The notes: a model not told the origin generated them from the letters alone. A stretch of 60,000 nucleotides of DNA from Cryptomeria japonica (GCF_030272615.1 NC_081414.1:519073185-519133184); one strand, 5' to 3'. Positions 12,119 to 22,997 are shown, numbered from the stretch's first letter. A program made the numbers and translations.

Positions 12119-13327
12119 CATCTTATCTATTTTCTTCTCCCTTCTCTTCATGTTGAAGCTAGTTTTGACTTCAAGGGCTTTCTCTTCTGCAGTGCCAAAA
12201 TGTTTGGTTTTGTCATCCAATAGAGCATCTAGCAGTATCTTTGCATAGAGATCTAGAATGTTATCATCCACCTCATATCCAAGCTCTGTGACGCATATGG
12301 TCCTTGGTTCTATTGCCTTCATGAGGGTTTCATCGATCTTCACCATGAAACAAATATCAATGGAGAACTTCTCCATAATGTTCTTTGATATTCTCTCCCT
12401 CTGTCTCATGTTTTCCTGAAATGTTTTGAAATAACCCCAAAGTTTCTCATCTCTACTAGTACAAGGACTGGTGATTGCTTCCTTGATTTGCATACTTATC
12501 AGTATGTCATGAGCCCAACGCTTCTTCCCTAGACTAGGTAACTCATTTATGAAGTAAAGCATTAGACAAACAATGAGATTTCCAAATCTAAAGGTTCCTT
12601 TCTTAGCACCCTTTATCTTTCCAAGATTCAACATCAATTCAATCCTCAGCCATTCACATAAATCATATTTTGTATTATTCCTCAACATATGATATGCATC
12701 ATGGATGCAAGAACTAGCAACAAAATTCAATTGACTAGATTGAGTTACCTTATAACCAATTATCATGCTTGCAAACTTCACATTGGTGTCAGTGATTGTG
12801 CTGATCCTCATTGATCTGCTATCATGGGTTTCACTGGTGAGCTTCTCAACCTTTGTGTTAGAGATCTTCTTGCTAGGTTCTTGTCCGACCTTGGGTAAGC
12901 TAGTGACTACTTGAATAGCCTCCTTGGTGATCATGTAAGGTCGATCTAGCCAGATAAACTCATTATGAACCCTACTCAGAATGTATCTGATGATCTCATC
13001 TTTTAATTTTGGCATGTATAGGATACCGGTTAACCCTAGATCCTCAATGGCTTTGAATTTTGGCTTGATGGTTCTGGAGCTACCTAGTATCATAGATTGA
13101 TACATGCCTTTGATTTCCTCTCTGCGTAGATTCTCCAAGGTGCAGTGAATGTATGCCCTTACATCTTCAACATACATCACGTCATCGAGAACCCTAGAGA
13201 ATGCTCCTGCAGATTCTTCCTTCTTAGCTATCAGGGGAACCTCCTTGAAGACAAGTCTCAACCTATCCTTAACTTTGACAATGATGGGATTTGCAAAGAA
13301 AGTAGGAGCTAAAGATCCGAATGCCAT
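12119..13327 (-). pseudogene. ORF2 of element A, N-terminal part (intact 402 codons)
   Basis: An open frame from ATG at 13327 to the solo LTR at 12118. It aligns by eye with ORF2-B (21099-19800): both have a conserved YxLxRVHxxFxWL motif (here around 12,935-12,975) followed by ITKxxIQxVT, later an MRI-containing stretch, a WGYFKxFQ motif and a shared segment with GYxV. Combined with the part after E it gives 688 uninterrupted codons. The ITKEAIQVVTSLP stretch faintly recalls the 'plant mobile domain' found in some plant transposons; this is only a resemblance. No catalytic motif is recognised. Alternatives are a captured host gene or a novel Gag-like protein. Confidence 0.7.
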
Positions 13328-13808
13328 TTTGAAGAATACCTGAAAGTGAACGCTGGCTAGAAGATTGAGTGCTTCTCATATAACTGCTCGAAATCATTTC
13401 AGAATGTCTTTTCTCACTCTTAATCACTTGAAATTTGCCTTTGCTTTTCTCTGAATGCTTGAATGTTGGGTGAGTGAAAATGAATCCACTTTCCCCTTTT
13501 ATCAGTGAATAAACCCTAATCTTTCTCTGTCATAAATGCTTCGTGATATACCCTACCAGATGTCGGTTTCACTGTCTTATGTCGGGTGAACCTTCATTAA
13601 TGAACACAACTCTCTAGACCTCTTCCAGATCTCTTCTGGGGAATATGCAAGATTTTCAATGAGTTTGCCAACCCCTAAGGCTTATGCCTTAGTTACTGGT
13701 GGAATTTCCTGCCGATGGAGGAATGCTCTATTCTACCAGTGGAGTTACCGTTGTTGTTGCATCTCCACTTGGTCCTTCAGATTTTCTAGCCCATCTCTTG
13801 GTGTGATC
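13328..13808. other. Spacer between ORF1 and ORF2 of element A
   Basis: About 480 bp with no convincing coding capacity, although the last 140 bp next to ORF1 may be its decayed tail. A corresponding spacer lies between the ORFs of B (21100-21688). Confidence 0.5.
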
Positions 13809-14810
13809 CTATTGTATTTCATCTACGTTTTGCTTTCCTTTCTCATTTGCTTGATTATTGCTAATCGGTTGAGTCTTGCTTCTGCAGTACTTAGCAATAT
13901 GACCTATTTTGTTGCATGCATAACATGTAACATTGTTCTTTTGAATTGCTTTGACATATCCAATGTCATTCCTTGACCTACAATGATTATCCAAATGTCC
14001 AAACTTTCCACACACATGACATTTAACATTCATTCTGTAGTCTTCTAATTAATGAACATATTTCTTGCAATTTGTGTATTGACCGGGAACAAAATTGTAG
14101 TTTTGATTTTGTCCATTTCTACATTGTTTAGCCATATGCCCAAATTTATTACAAACAAAGCATCTACCATTGAATTTATAAGTATTATATTGCCTTACCG
14201 GTTTCCTTTGTTCTGATGAGTTCTGCATACTAGTTGTCTGATTTGCAGTACTAGAGCTCTCACCTTGTACAAATCCAAGTCCTCTAGAATCATCACTTTG
14301 CCTTTGTCTTTTCAATAAGTCATCCAATTGTGCAACACTAATCTTAAAATTTTCTTTGTAGTCACTTCCAATATTCATATCATCTCTCAAAGTTATTACT
14401 TTTCTTTCAAGTTCTTGTTCATTATTCTGGGATTGCACCAAACTAGTTTTCAACACATCATTCTCATGAGACAATTTGTCACATTCCTTAGATTCGTTCT
14501 TCAGAGATGTAGCAAGATTTTCTTCTTTCTTCTTTCTATCCTCAATATCCTCTGACATCCTCATAGTAAGGTCTTGCATTTCATTCTGCATGAGCATGTT
14601 TGCTTGACTCGCTTTTCGACAATGTTCCTTGAGCGCATTATCATAATCTTGTTTTTGCAAAAGTTCCTTTCTCCTATCTTGAGCTAATGATAACCTTTCT
14701 TGCAAGACAAGAATGAATTCATTTGCAGAATTCAGTTCATCTTGCAGTTTCAAGTTCTTCATCCTTTCAACATCATAATCCTCAAGAGCCATCTCAAGTT
14801 GCTTTTCCAT
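13809..14810 (-). pseudogene. ORF1 of element A: coiled coil plus three CCHC zinc knuckles
   Basis: The frame starts at an ATG (14810) about 65 bp inside the primer site and runs to 13809, with a single in-frame TAA at 14049-14051; the 333-codon frame is otherwise open. The first about 200 residues are E/K/Q/L-rich coiled coil. A segment ending LDDLLKRQRQSDDSRGLGF resembles the region before the zinc knuckle in copia Gag proteins. Three CX2CX4HX4C knuckles follow: 14121-14162, 13980-14021 and 13884-13925. It is likely a nucleic-acid-binding Gag-like protein. The normal copia Gag N-terminal domain is absent. The longer upstream open frame, to 15110, crosses the primer site into the LTR and is not meaningful. 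Confidence 0.75.
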
Positions 14811-14875
14811 AGCTATGCCTAAATATTCTAGTTTTAGGATCTTCCTCAAGCTGTTAAACTTCCTCCGAGGTACTA

Positions 14876-14890
14876 GGCTATGATACCAAT
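14876..14890 (-). promoter_or_regulatory. Primer-binding site of element A (tRNA-iMet type)
   Basis: On the minus strand TTGGTATCATAGCCT directly follows the LTR end. It matches the plant initiator-Met primer site TGGTATCAGAGCC at all but one base. Confidence 0.85.
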
Positions 14891-15790
14891 TGTTGGGATC
14901 CAAGAACATTGACAAGGGGTGGTGGTGAATCAGTGTTCTACCAGTAAGATAAGATTTTATGCTTTTATAACATATACACATAAATCGGTAAATGAATAAA
15001 CATGTAACTTGAAGCAGATAAACCATCCACATGAATGAACACCATAACACATAGAATTTATACACAGAAAAGCTCAATGAGGAAAAACCATGGTGGGATT
15101 TGTGACCCACAATATCAATTCACTAGCCATATGAAAGATATTACATAGAGAGGGGGCCTGCACATGTAGGAAGGCACACTGCCTAGAGCACACTGCTCAT
15201 CACTAAAGAGTTTCACTGACTACAAGATTATGCTAAAGTAAAACAATGAAAATGAAATCACAAAAAGCATCTCTTATACCAAAAAGAGTTTCGGTTATAG
15301 CTCTGCTCTGTACCAGTTCATAAACCCTGAATACTACTACCGGTATCTCCTTCCCTCCAAGAATGTCTTACAAAACATCTACAATCATTAAATGATACAA
15401 CATTCACATACAAATGATCTTTGCATTCCACAATCCTATCCTGTTATAATCCACAATCTCATCCACATATTTTGTATTGTCATCTCATCATGACCTAACA
15501 AATTGGCCTATATACCCTTTACAAACATTATACCTTATGTCAGCTTACAATACAAAAAGATATACAATATCGGCCCTATACAACAATTACAAAATTATTT
15601 TTCAAATAAACCTTCCTTGATTTTGGCTTCTCTCAAGTGTTGGATGTTGGTGCTAGTGCCGGTTGTAACCCTGGATGCTCAATGCTGGTGTCTATCATTG
15701 AATGCCTCTTAATGCCAGTATGTGACTTCCATCTAATCTTGTTGCCATCAATGACAATATAATGAGTCCAATGAGTGTCAATTGCCAACA
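14891..15790 (-). repeat. 5' LTR of element A
   Basis: 900 bp, TGTTGGGATCC...TTGCCAACA on the + strand, followed at once by the TSD TGACT. Homologous to 7306-8188, with scattered substitutions visible. Confidence 0.93.
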
Positions 15791-15930
15791 TGACTAACCG
15801 GTTACCTCCTATAAACTGGTCTACTCACTGCTTAGCCAATTAACCCAAGTATACCGGTCTATTCACTGCTTAGTCGGTTAACCCTTGTATACTAGTCTAC
15901 TCACTACTAATAGGAATAAGGACTCTTGTT
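15791..15930 (-). repeat. First copy of B-LTR flank next to element A
   Basis: TSD TGACT followed by 135 bp of B's LTR (AACCGGTTACC...), homologous to 17198-17332 and 50430-50564. It ends abruptly at the tandem-duplication junction (15931-15934). Confidence 0.85.
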
Positions 15931-16212
15931 CTTCTTTCTATCCTCACTATCCTTTGACATCCTCATAGTAAGGTCTTGCATTTCATTCTGCATGAGCATG
16001 TTTTCTTGACTCACTTTTTGACAATGTTCCTTGAGCACATTATCATCATCTTGTTTTTGCAAAAGTTCCTTTCTCCTATCTTGAGCTGATGATAACCTTT
16101 CTTGTAGGACAAGAATGGATTCATTTGCAAAATTCAGTTCATCTTGCAGTTTCAAGTTCTTCATCCTTTCAACATCATAATCCTCAAGAGCCATCTCAAG
16201 TTGCTTTTCCAT
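15931..16212 (-). pseudogene. Duplicated fragment of ORF1-A (coiled-coil N-terminus)
   Basis: This repeats the first about 94 codons of ORF1 (start 14810 corresponds to 16212) and is cut at the duplication junction before the zinc knuckles. The open frame continues only a few codons into B flank. Confidence 0.8.
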
Positions 16213-16292
16213 AGCTATGCCTAAATATTCTGGTTTCAAGATTTTCCTCAAGCTGTTAAACTTCCTTTGAGGTACTAGGCTATGATACCAAT

Positions 16293-17192
16293 TGTTGGGA
16301 TCCAAGAACACTGAGAGGGGGCAGTGGTGAATTAGTGTTTTGCTAGTAAGATAAGATTTTATGCTTTTATAACATATACACATAAACCGGTAAATGAATA
16401 AACATGTAACTTGAAGCAAATAAACCATCCACATGAATGAACACCATAACACACAGAATTTATACACAGAAAACCTCAATGAGGAAAAACCATGGTGGGA
16501 TTTGTGACCCACAATATCAATTCACTAGCCATATAAAAGATATTACATAGAGAGGGGGCCTGCACATGTAGGAAGGCACGCTACCTAGAGTACACTACTC
16601 ATCACTAAAGAGTCTCACTAACTACCAGATTATGCTGAAGTAAAACAATGAAAATGAACTCACAAAAAGCATCTCTTATGCCAAAAAGAGTTTCGGTTAT
16701 AGCTCTGCTCTGTACCGGTTCATAAACCTTGAATACTACTACTGGTATCTCCTTCCCTCCAAGAATGTCTTACAAAACATCTACAGTCATTAAATGATAC
16801 AACATTCACATACAAATGATCTTCGCATTCCACAATCCTATTCTATTATAATCCACAATCTCATCCACATATTTTGTATTGTCATCTCATAATGACCTAA
16901 CAAACTGGCCTATATACCCTTTACAAACAATATACCTTATGTCAGCTTACAATACAAAAAGATATACAATGTCGGCCTTATACAACAATTACAAAATTAT
17001 TTTTCAAATAATCCTTCCTTGATTTTGGCTTCCCTCAAATGCTGGATGTCGGTGCTAGTGTCGGTTGTAACCTTGGATGCTCAATGCCGGTGTCTGTTGG
17101 TGAATGCCTCTTAATGCTGGTATGTGATTTCCATCTAATCTTGTTGCCATCAATGACAATAATATGATTCCAATGAGTGTCAATTTCCAACA
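16293..17192 (-). repeat. Duplicate 5' LTR of element A
   Basis: Third copy of the A LTR, with a primer site at 16278-16292 and TSD TGACT on its outer side. It comes from the local duplication. Confidence 0.93.
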
Positions 17193-17197
17193 TGACT

Positions 17198-17446
17198 AAC
17201 CGGTTACATCCTGTAAACCAGTCTACTCACTACTTAGCCAATTAACCCAAGTATACTGGTCTATTCACTACTTAGTCGGTTAACCCCTGTATACTGGTCT
17301 ACTCACTACTGATAGGAATAAGGACTCTTGTTCTTCACCGGTTACCCTTTACTCCTTTACCAAGGGACTATGGAGACTTAGACGATGATGTTGCCAACAA
17401 TGACAACCATTTCACCGATCATACTAGATGCATCATAATGCCAAGA
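17198..17446 (-). repeat. 3' LTR of element B, outer part
   Basis: Continues B's LTR after the A insertion and ends TGCCAAGA (TGCCAACA with one substitution), directly before B's polypurine tract. Homologous to 50430-50678. Confidence 0.9.
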
Positions 17447-17460
17447 AACTCCCCCTTTGG
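17447..17460 (-). promoter_or_regulatory. Polypurine tract of element B
   Basis: On the minus strand CCAAAGGGGGAGTT lies directly upstream of the 3' LTR. Confidence 0.8.
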
Positions 17461-17599
17461 CATTGGTGGCAAACACTACAAAAAAAAGGTCCAATTACTT
17501 TACTACAAAAACTAGTCATGTATGTGTCAGTTTTGATCCCCTATTTCATCTGCCTAATGTATATATACAAACTCCCCCTTTTGACATCAATGGAAAAGA

Positions 17600-20500
17600 A
17601 TGGAAAATAATCAAAGTAAATAAAAAAAGTCTTTAAAATTCACCTTGGCAACCTCCAAACAAGATTCCCATATAAACTGCACCTATTGCATAGTGTGGAT
17701 TTGTCCATGCAAGTTTGTGACAAAATCCTCCATGTCATCTATTTATTTATAGTCAGGTGAATTTATGAGGGTATTTGCTTCTCTCAGTTTTCCTTGCATC
17801 AAATCAATGAGGGATGCAAGGTAGCTTTGAAGCTCTAATATGTTCAGAGCTCATTCATCCTACTTCTCTTTTACCTATTTAATCTCATTAGTCAACTTTT
17901 CAACTTTGTCACTAAAGAGAGCTGTAGAGATTGATAGAGGATCAAAGGTACCGATTAAATATTGAATTTCAGTTTGAGTTTGTGTTCTTTTAACTTCAAG
18001 ATCTTTGGTAAAATTAGTGAAATTTGACACTTTGACCAATAATTGGCCAATTTCCTTTAAGACGGTTTTAACTTCCTTTGTGCTATTTGAGAGTGCTACT
18101 TTGTCAATTGCAATTTGTTTCATTAATTTCTCTCCCCTCCTTTTTTCATATTTCTTAGCTGCAACCTTTTCTAGATCAGTGTTCTATGAACTGATTGCTT
18201 TGACAAGACTACCAAGTTGATCAATGATGGGTGCGTCCTCATCAATAGTTGTGTCAGGAATGAGATTAGATAGGATTACCTTTGCAGTAGTAAGATTACT
18301 GGCCTTCTTCTTTTTAGCCCTCAATTTGGCTTTCTCTACCTGAATTTTTAGTTTTTTCGACATCTTCATCATTTGTTTAGGGGTAAGCTTTTTGATGTTG
18401 ATGACATATTCTTCTTCTTCTTCTTCTTCTTCTTCTTCTTCTTTTTCTTCACTTTTGTCATTTGCTTTAGTTTTTCCTTCTTCAAAATCTAACTTTATTT
18501 TGGTGGAGGGAGTTCCCATCACCTTCTCCTCCTTCTTCTCTTCTTCTTTCTGCTCTACTTCCTTCTTCTTTTCCTCCTTCTTCTTTTCCTTCTTCTCCTA
18601 ATCCTTATTCTCATCTTCCTTCTTTTCTCCTTCCTTCTTCTCTTCTTCCCTCTTCTCATCTTCCTTCTTCCCTTCTTGCTTCTCTCCTTTTTCCTTCTTT
18701 TTTGCATCATTAACAAATAGCATTGATGAATCTGTCACTTTTGAATTTTCTTCATCTGCACCTTTTTCTGACAAAAGAGGTTCATTGTCAGTAGGATTTA
18801 TTGTGGGAAGATTTATTATTACTAAAATTCCTTGAGTTTTTTCTTCATAAGGTATGTCTTCAACTTCGACTTTATTATATCTTGGATGCTCAGTTTTATA
18901 GACTCCCTTTACTAGTGTAACATCAATATCAATAGTTTCAATAGTTGATTTGTGTTTGACCGGTTGCTCAACATCCTCTGTCAGATTAGGAATATCTGAC
19001 ACAGAATTACCTATGATATGATCAACTATGAAAAGATCAAAACCTTCAATAGAGTCTTAATCTTTACCTTTCCCTTTGTTAAGGGAAGCTACATGGTCCT
19101 ATTTTGTTCCCTTTACTATTTCTTCTTCAGATTCCTTTTGCTTGATCAAGATTGTTTTCCACAAGGCAATGCCCTCTTCATGTAAAACTTCAATTTCTCC
19201 TACAATCAATCTCCCTGTTCTATTACTTATTTTAAAGCATTGAATACATGCTTCTACTAGTATATATGTTTGATTATAATCAAGATCATGTTCCACTTCC
19301 ATGAGTTATTTTATCATGTGCTCTTTCTCAATAGCTAAAGATTTTTTCCATCTCTCTTCAATTAGATGTTGCAAGTCTGATGGAATAATCTTATAAAGTT
19401 CATTGGGAGTTCTGCAAAACTTATGCAAGGTCTAGATAAGTATATCTTCAATTTTTCTATTATTTTCCTCATTGCAGAGGGGATATTTCCTCCCAACACC
19501 AGCTTGACCTCCATACTCTTTGATCCCATGGACCAAATCATCAATAGTTGGAGCTACATTTCTACCTCTTCTTCTGACTTCTCTTATTTCCACATCAGAT
19601 TGGGTGTCAGTGTTATCACTCTCCTTTTTATCCCTCTTTGGCTTCTTTTTAGCCTTTGTGTCAATTGTCCCTTCATTATTTTTCTTTCTTGCATACGTCA
19701 ATCCTACCAATCTACCTTTACCTAGGAAAGATGCAGGAGTATCTAAGTCCTTTTCTTTTGTGTACATTGTTGGCTTGCTGGATGCAATACCCTTGGGTTT
19801 TGCCTTGGACATTTTCTTCTTTTCTTTTGTTTGATCACTTGTACTAGTGGAAGCAGTGGCACCGGATGCTTCACCTCCATACTTCTTGTCTAATGTGTCA
19901 ATCATTTTCCTTACTCTCTTTTGTATGATAGGCTCCTTGAGTTTGCTTTTTATTTTGGAGCTTGCCTCCTCACAAGTTCCAAATCTCTTTGCTTTTCTGT
20001 CTACTGATTTAGATAGTAACATGTTTGCATATACTTTAGTAATGTGTGCCCCAACCTTATAACCCATAGCAAGTATCCAAAAGGTTCTAGGTTGAACCAC
20101 TTGAATAATGCAACAATAAATGTCAACAAGAAAACAAATGTTGTCCTTGTACTTTTGAACTATACCGGTTGGGATTCTCTCTCTTTTGTGCATTCTGGTT
20201 TGGAATTATTTAAAATAACCCCACATTGCTTGTACAAACTTATCAGCTAAGTCTCTAATCATTTCACCTATCTGAACTGTGACAGGTTTATCTTCAAACC
20301 ACACTATATTTCCCTTACCGGGGAAGAAATTTTGTGCATAAAAGAAGATAAATACTAGTAATGAACCATACTTGAATGACTACATCTTGTCCTTCTTAAT
20401 TTGCTCCATGTTCACCAAAACTTGACTTCTGATCATCTCACAAATATCATAAGTTTTATCCTCCTTGATGATTCAATAGGCTACATGGATAGCACCGCTC

Positions 20501-21099
20501 AACACACTGTTCATGCATCTTGATTGATAGACCCTATAACCCAGCACTACAGAAGAAAACCTCACTTTTGTGTCCTCAATGTGAGTGATTCTCATTTCTC
20601 TCCTATCACATCAGGATTGAGTCAATCAAGTGACTTCAGTGGATGATATTGTTATTAGGGTTAGTGCTTCACCAATTGTGCTAAACCGTGTTACTCTTTG
20701 GATCACATCCTTTGTGATTTCGATTGGCGCTTCATCTTCCAACCATAGAAATTGATCATGCACTCTTCTTAGCACATACTTGACCCAATCGACATGAAAT
20801 TGATCAGGAAAATCAACAACATTCGATAAACCCTTGGTCTTCAGATGCAAATGTTCTTCCTTCAACAGATCATGATCACAAAACCGTTTGAATTCATTTT
20901 GAATGAATTTATCTCCAAGTCCTTCAATCTTTCAATGGATGAAGGAGTGAATATCTTCAATCAGTGACACATTGAAGGGCATAGATTATAGGGCACCGGT
21001 CATGTCGATCTATCCAGCCTTCATAGGATGCAACTTGAATTCGGGTTGTGGTTCTTTAATTGCTTCAACCAACACAAGAGTCGACACAGAATCTGACAT
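17600..21099 (-). pseudogene. ORF2 of element B: large protein of unknown function
   Basis: From ATG at 21099 the same frame can be followed to at least 17875 (1,075 codons). Open stretches starting at 20865, 20193, 19302, 19002, 18522 and 18123 are all in phase; only about 15 stop codons, no frameshifts, break it. Several stops look like CGA-to-TGA or CAG/CAA-to-TAG/TAA changes. Regions: N-terminal folded part homologous to ORF2-A (YVLRRVHDQFLWL, ITKDVIQ, MRITHIED, WGYFK); lysine-rich linker (about 19,780-19,620); acidic part (19,002-18,700); an extreme K/E-rich tract (18,700-18,410) encoded by a TTC/TTCTTC-rich repeat; C-terminal coiled coil. No pol motif. Further coding may run toward 17600. 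Confidence 0.75.
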
Positions 21100-21688
21100 G
21101 ATGAAATTCAAACAATTTTTTCAAAAATAGGGTTTGAATACCTTCTCCTTTGGGGTTTCCAATCACCACTATCACACTACTTGATCACTTCGCACAAATA
21201 CAACTAGCAAGATTTATATCACCTTAGGTGCCATGAGAGCTCAAGAATGTTCACAAGAAAGTAAGGTAAATGAAATGTATTGCCATTTCCTTATTTATTC
21301 ATTAAGGTTTATCGGTGCTTCAATATAGCAGCTATTTTGTACAATTTTGACCATTTATAACTTAAGATACACCGATTTACTTCTTACCGATTACTTGTTA
21401 CCGATACTGATACACAAACAACATTTACACTAACCCTCAAAAAATTTACCAAATTAGAGCTTTAAACAAACTTTTATGCATCTAAACTATGTAGATAGAC
21501 ATAACCTCATATTGGTCAAGGGGATTCAATAATGATCTTACCATATGTGCTCCCCTTGACCATCGATATGCTTAGTTTGAAGAGGAATTGTCATCGCTGG
21601 TGGATGACAAATTAGTTTTAGAATGATTCTCTCCTTCTTTACTTTCTTCCTTCTTAGTCCATGTTTTTTTCATTTCATTCCTCACCTC
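21100..21688. other. Spacer between ORF1 and ORF2 of element B
   Basis: Weakly coding in its first part (the tail after the last zinc knuckle, serine-rich, near 21,590-21,690), then non-coding. It contains several CCGATT/ACCGATA repeats near 21,370-21,410. Confidence 0.5.
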
Positions 21689-22938
21689 TTATACTGTTTT
21701 CTTTCCTTTCAAGTCATTTAGCCTTTTCTTCTTGCCAAATTGGTTCCTAGCCTTAGATTGGTTATAGGATTGGTTACTGCACTTTTTGGCTAAATGACCG
21801 ATCTTATGGCAATTGAAACATGCCATACCAGTTGTCTTCCATGGTCCTGCATTATTTCTCAAACTCATTTTCATCTTGCAATTTGTTGTAGTATGACCAA
21901 AATTACCACAAGTGGAACAGGTGGCATTGATCTGATTTTTCTTTCTATTAGGGCTAACTAGTTTGGATGGTGATCTTGATGCATTTGTCTTGAACATGCA
22001 TTCTTCAGCTTTGTGTCCATATTTATTTCATGTAAAGCAATATCCATTAAAGCTTCTTATATTAGACATGTTTCTAGATCAAGATCTACACTCATAAGTA
22101 GTGTGACCATACTTGTGACAATTATAACAATAACCATCAAAGGTGAAAGACTTCTTTTGACTGACTGATTGATTTCTATAGACATCAGACTTATGACCGG
22201 GCTTACCACAATGATTGCAAGAAGATTTAGAAAACTGCATACCTTTCATTCCTAAATTGTTCCTTGTATCATCCTTCATCCATATGGATTTAGATGATTC
22301 TCCAGTTTCCATAGGACCTGTACCAAAGTAACCAAGACCAGTTGTGTCCTTTGTTCTCCTCTGAGCATTTAATTGTTCATCTATCTTCTTAGCTTTTCAT
22401 TTCTCTCACATGTAGCTTTTAACTCATTTTTGAGTTGTTCAATCTCTTTCATCATATTTACCTTTTCCTCTGCTTTGTCATGTAGATGCTCATGCATGAC
22501 TTCATTCTCCTAAGTGAGAATTCAGATTTCTTCATTTGTTTCAATGATGATTGCATCATTTTCTCTTAGGGATTCTTCAGCAAGCCTTTTGGCTTTTTCA
22601 GCATTTGACAAAACTTCTTCTACATCTCTTTTTCTTTCATCTGCTATCCTACTGGCTTCTAGTATTTCAATCATTCTCAGGGCCTGACTTTCATGCTCTC
22701 TTTTTATATTTGTGATTTCTTCAGTTAGCTTCTTGTTCTTTTACATCAGTTTTGAGATTGCTTCTTATTCTTATTCTGATCCACTTTGTTTAGAGAGTTG
22801 ATCTATGATATCTTGACTCTCATTTAGTTGTAGAGCTAGTTCCTTCCTTTTAGCAAGTTATTTTCATAGTCTGTCTTTCAACTGAGCAATCAATTCATTA
22901 ACTTCATCAACCTACTTCTCATACCAGTATTCTTCCAT
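21689..22938 (-). pseudogene. ORF1 of element B: coiled coil plus five CCHC zinc knuckles
   Basis: Starts near ATG 22938, just inside the primer site, with a WHQSYESF-type leader like that of A. The first about 550 bp encode an E/K/L-rich coiled coil with stops and a frameshift before 22312. Then five knuckles lie in one frame: 22178-22219 (last Cys changed to Tyr), 22088-22129, 21998-22039 (second Cys codon is now a stop), 21878-21919 and 21779-21820. It is followed by a lysine-rich tail. It matches ORF1-A in order and position, but has two more knuckles. Probably an RNA-binding Gag-like protein. Confidence 0.72.
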
Positions 22939-22983
22939 GATCTTTTTCCTCAAGCTGTCAAAATTTTCTTCAAAGGACTCGTA

Positions 22984-22995
22984 GCTCTGATGCCA
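22984..22995 (-). promoter_or_regulatory. Primer-binding site of element B (tRNA-iMet type)
   Basis: On the minus strand TGGCATCAGAGC, one base from the plant iMet primer site, two bases from the LTR end. Confidence 0.85.
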
Positions 22996-22997
22996 AT

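Larger units (their letters stand above)
7306..15790 (-). mobile_element. Complete copia-like non-autonomous LTR retroelement A
   Basis: LTRs at 7306-8188 and 14891-15790 both start TGTTGGGATCC and end CCAACA on the + strand. The TSD is TGACT (7301-7305 and 15791-15795), and the uninterrupted site survives as TGACT at 50425-50429 in B's other LTR. The primer site (14876-14890) and polypurine tract (8189-8202) are in place. Removing solo LTR E leaves about 5.0 kb of internal sequence coding ORF1 and ORF2 and no pol gene. It is related to B and G in LTR ends, gene order and protein content, but diverged. Confidence 0.93.
15931..17332 (-). repeat. Tandem duplication (1402-bp period) of A's 5' end plus flank
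   Basis: This segment repeats 14529-15930: part of ORF1, primer site, whole LTR (16293-17192), TSD TGACT (17193-17197) and B flank. Every landmark is offset by exactly 1402 bp (14891 to 16293; 15790 to 17192). The junction at 15931 joins B-flank sequence to ORF1 sequence across the microhomology CTTC. Because the copy includes the host flank, it is a genomic duplication and not a second insertion. Confidence 0.93.

Noticed and set aside
10419-12124. A DNA transposon with 7-bp TSD ACATCTT
   Set aside because: The same bases fit a solo LTR with TG...CA ends and a 5-bp TSD CATCT better, and no terminal inverted repeats beyond a few bases are seen.
14811-15110. Upstream extension of ORF1-A with hydrophobic segments resembling a membrane protein
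   Set aside because: It crosses the primer site into the LTR, so it is not part of the element's transcript-coded protein; the start at 14810 is better.
15791-17192. A second independent insertion of an A-type element
   Set aside because: The copy includes host flank and TSD with a constant 1402-bp offset, so it is a tandem duplication.
18392-18601. Serine/phenylalanine-rich + strand frame
   Set aside because: Antisense of the K/E-rich part of ORF2-B.
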